Shown here: positions 33,221 through 33,430 of the stretch, piece by piece
How positions within the stretch are numbered: the stretch's first letter is position 1
Layout: every line of letters starts with the position of its first letter
DNA from: JACPWY01 sp964603655
Lineage (GTDB): Bacteria > Bdellovibrionota > FAC87 > UBA2466
NCBI GenBank assembly: GCA_964603655.1
Contig: CAZRVZ010000156.1
Coordinates: 1-33,430 of the forward strand
DNA length: 33,430 nt
Direction: 5' to 3'
The notes under the pieces: model-generated
What the model was told of the DNA's origin: nothing
Database searches by the model: none
What the model saw: only the letters and a program-made list of their open reading frames with translations
Position numbers and translations under genes: made by a program

Positions 33221-33430
33221 TTTGAAGACAATGGGATTACCACCCCAGAGGAACTCGCCGAGTTATTGGGAGTCTTAAAAACCTCTTCCACCTCTGAATT
33301 CGTTGCCGCGACGAGCTTCCAAGACAAAATGCTCTCTTATGAGCATTACCGAAAGATGCTTCGCTCGTATTGTCGGGAACTTGGGCTCCCAATAGTTGGG
33401 ACTCATGGACTCAGACATTCGACTGCTGCG
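33221..33430 (+). pseudogene. Tyrosine recombinase/integrase, 5'-truncated, runs off the window
   Basis: After a TGA at 33218-33220 the frame is open to the window edge and reads ITTPEELAELLGVLKTSSTS, SYEHYRKMLRSYCRELGLP and VGTHGLRHSTAA. The last is the HxxR box of tyrosine recombinases. The spacing from the PLT/EELAELL strand to SYxxYRKxLRxxCRExGLP is standard. The N-terminal half, including the arm-binding and core-binding domains and the first catalytic Arg, is absent, because the sequence upstream is the start of the oppositely oriented barrel gene. It is therefore a decayed integrase unless a frameshift or rearrangement restores it. The catalytic Tyr would lie beyond the window. Confidence 0.75.

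Overview
The window looks like a chromosomal segment of a Gram-negative bacterium. Outer-membrane barrels, lipoproteins, RseP and a Kor-type 2-oxoacid:ferredoxin oxidoreductase are all present. The gene content and the small ribbon-helix-helix gene coupled to lepA suggest a Bdellovibrionota/'Deltaproteobacteria'-like lineage. This is inferred from recalled family resemblance, not from a search.

Layout. 1-6.0 kb: pyrD, a divergent outer-membrane protein, a chromate-transporter-like protein, two small ORFs with strong ribosome binding sites, and a minus-strand pair made of a lipoprotein and a YceI-like periplasmic protein. 6.0-8.1 kb: a looser region with an 11-bp tandem repeat ahead of a membrane-protein gene, then three copies of a roughly 23-bp motif beside an IS200/REP-type (Y1, HUH) transposase. 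8.1-11.6 kb (minus): a subtilisin-like protease with a CUB-like tail, and uvrC. 11.8-19.3 kb (plus): the classic rpsB-tsf-pyrH-frr-uppS-cdsA-dxr-rseP cluster, with stop/start overlaps at three junctions. It joins translation, UMP kinase, undecaprenyl and phospholipid synthesis, the MEP pathway and site-2 proteolysis. 19.4-23.8 kb: a PIN-PhoH ATPase, then a ribbon-helix-helix gene with its own promoter and a perfect palindrome over the -10 box, translationally coupled to lepA, then a glycosyltransferase. 23.9-26.4 kb: two thioredoxin-fold envelope proteins followed by a DUF6029-like barrel with a single Cys pair. 26.4-29.2 kb (minus): korA-korB with a good promoter.

The last 4 kb is mosaic and probably mobile. 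It has a tRNA-Asp gene with a strong promoter and the C-terminal remnant of a large serine recombinase whose frame reads antisense through the tRNA. A perfect 26-bp inverted repeat lies exactly where that recombinase breaks off. Next come a large lipoprotein gene split at a G6 tract and an outer-membrane protein gene. A 5'-truncated tyrosine recombinase runs off the right edge.

The points most worth a second look are the thioredoxin/DUF6029 cassette, the G6-split lipoprotein with its unrecognised C-terminal domain, the inverted repeat at the recombinase break, and the operator ahead of the RHH-lepA pair. No CRISPR array, rRNA or recognisable riboswitch was seen.
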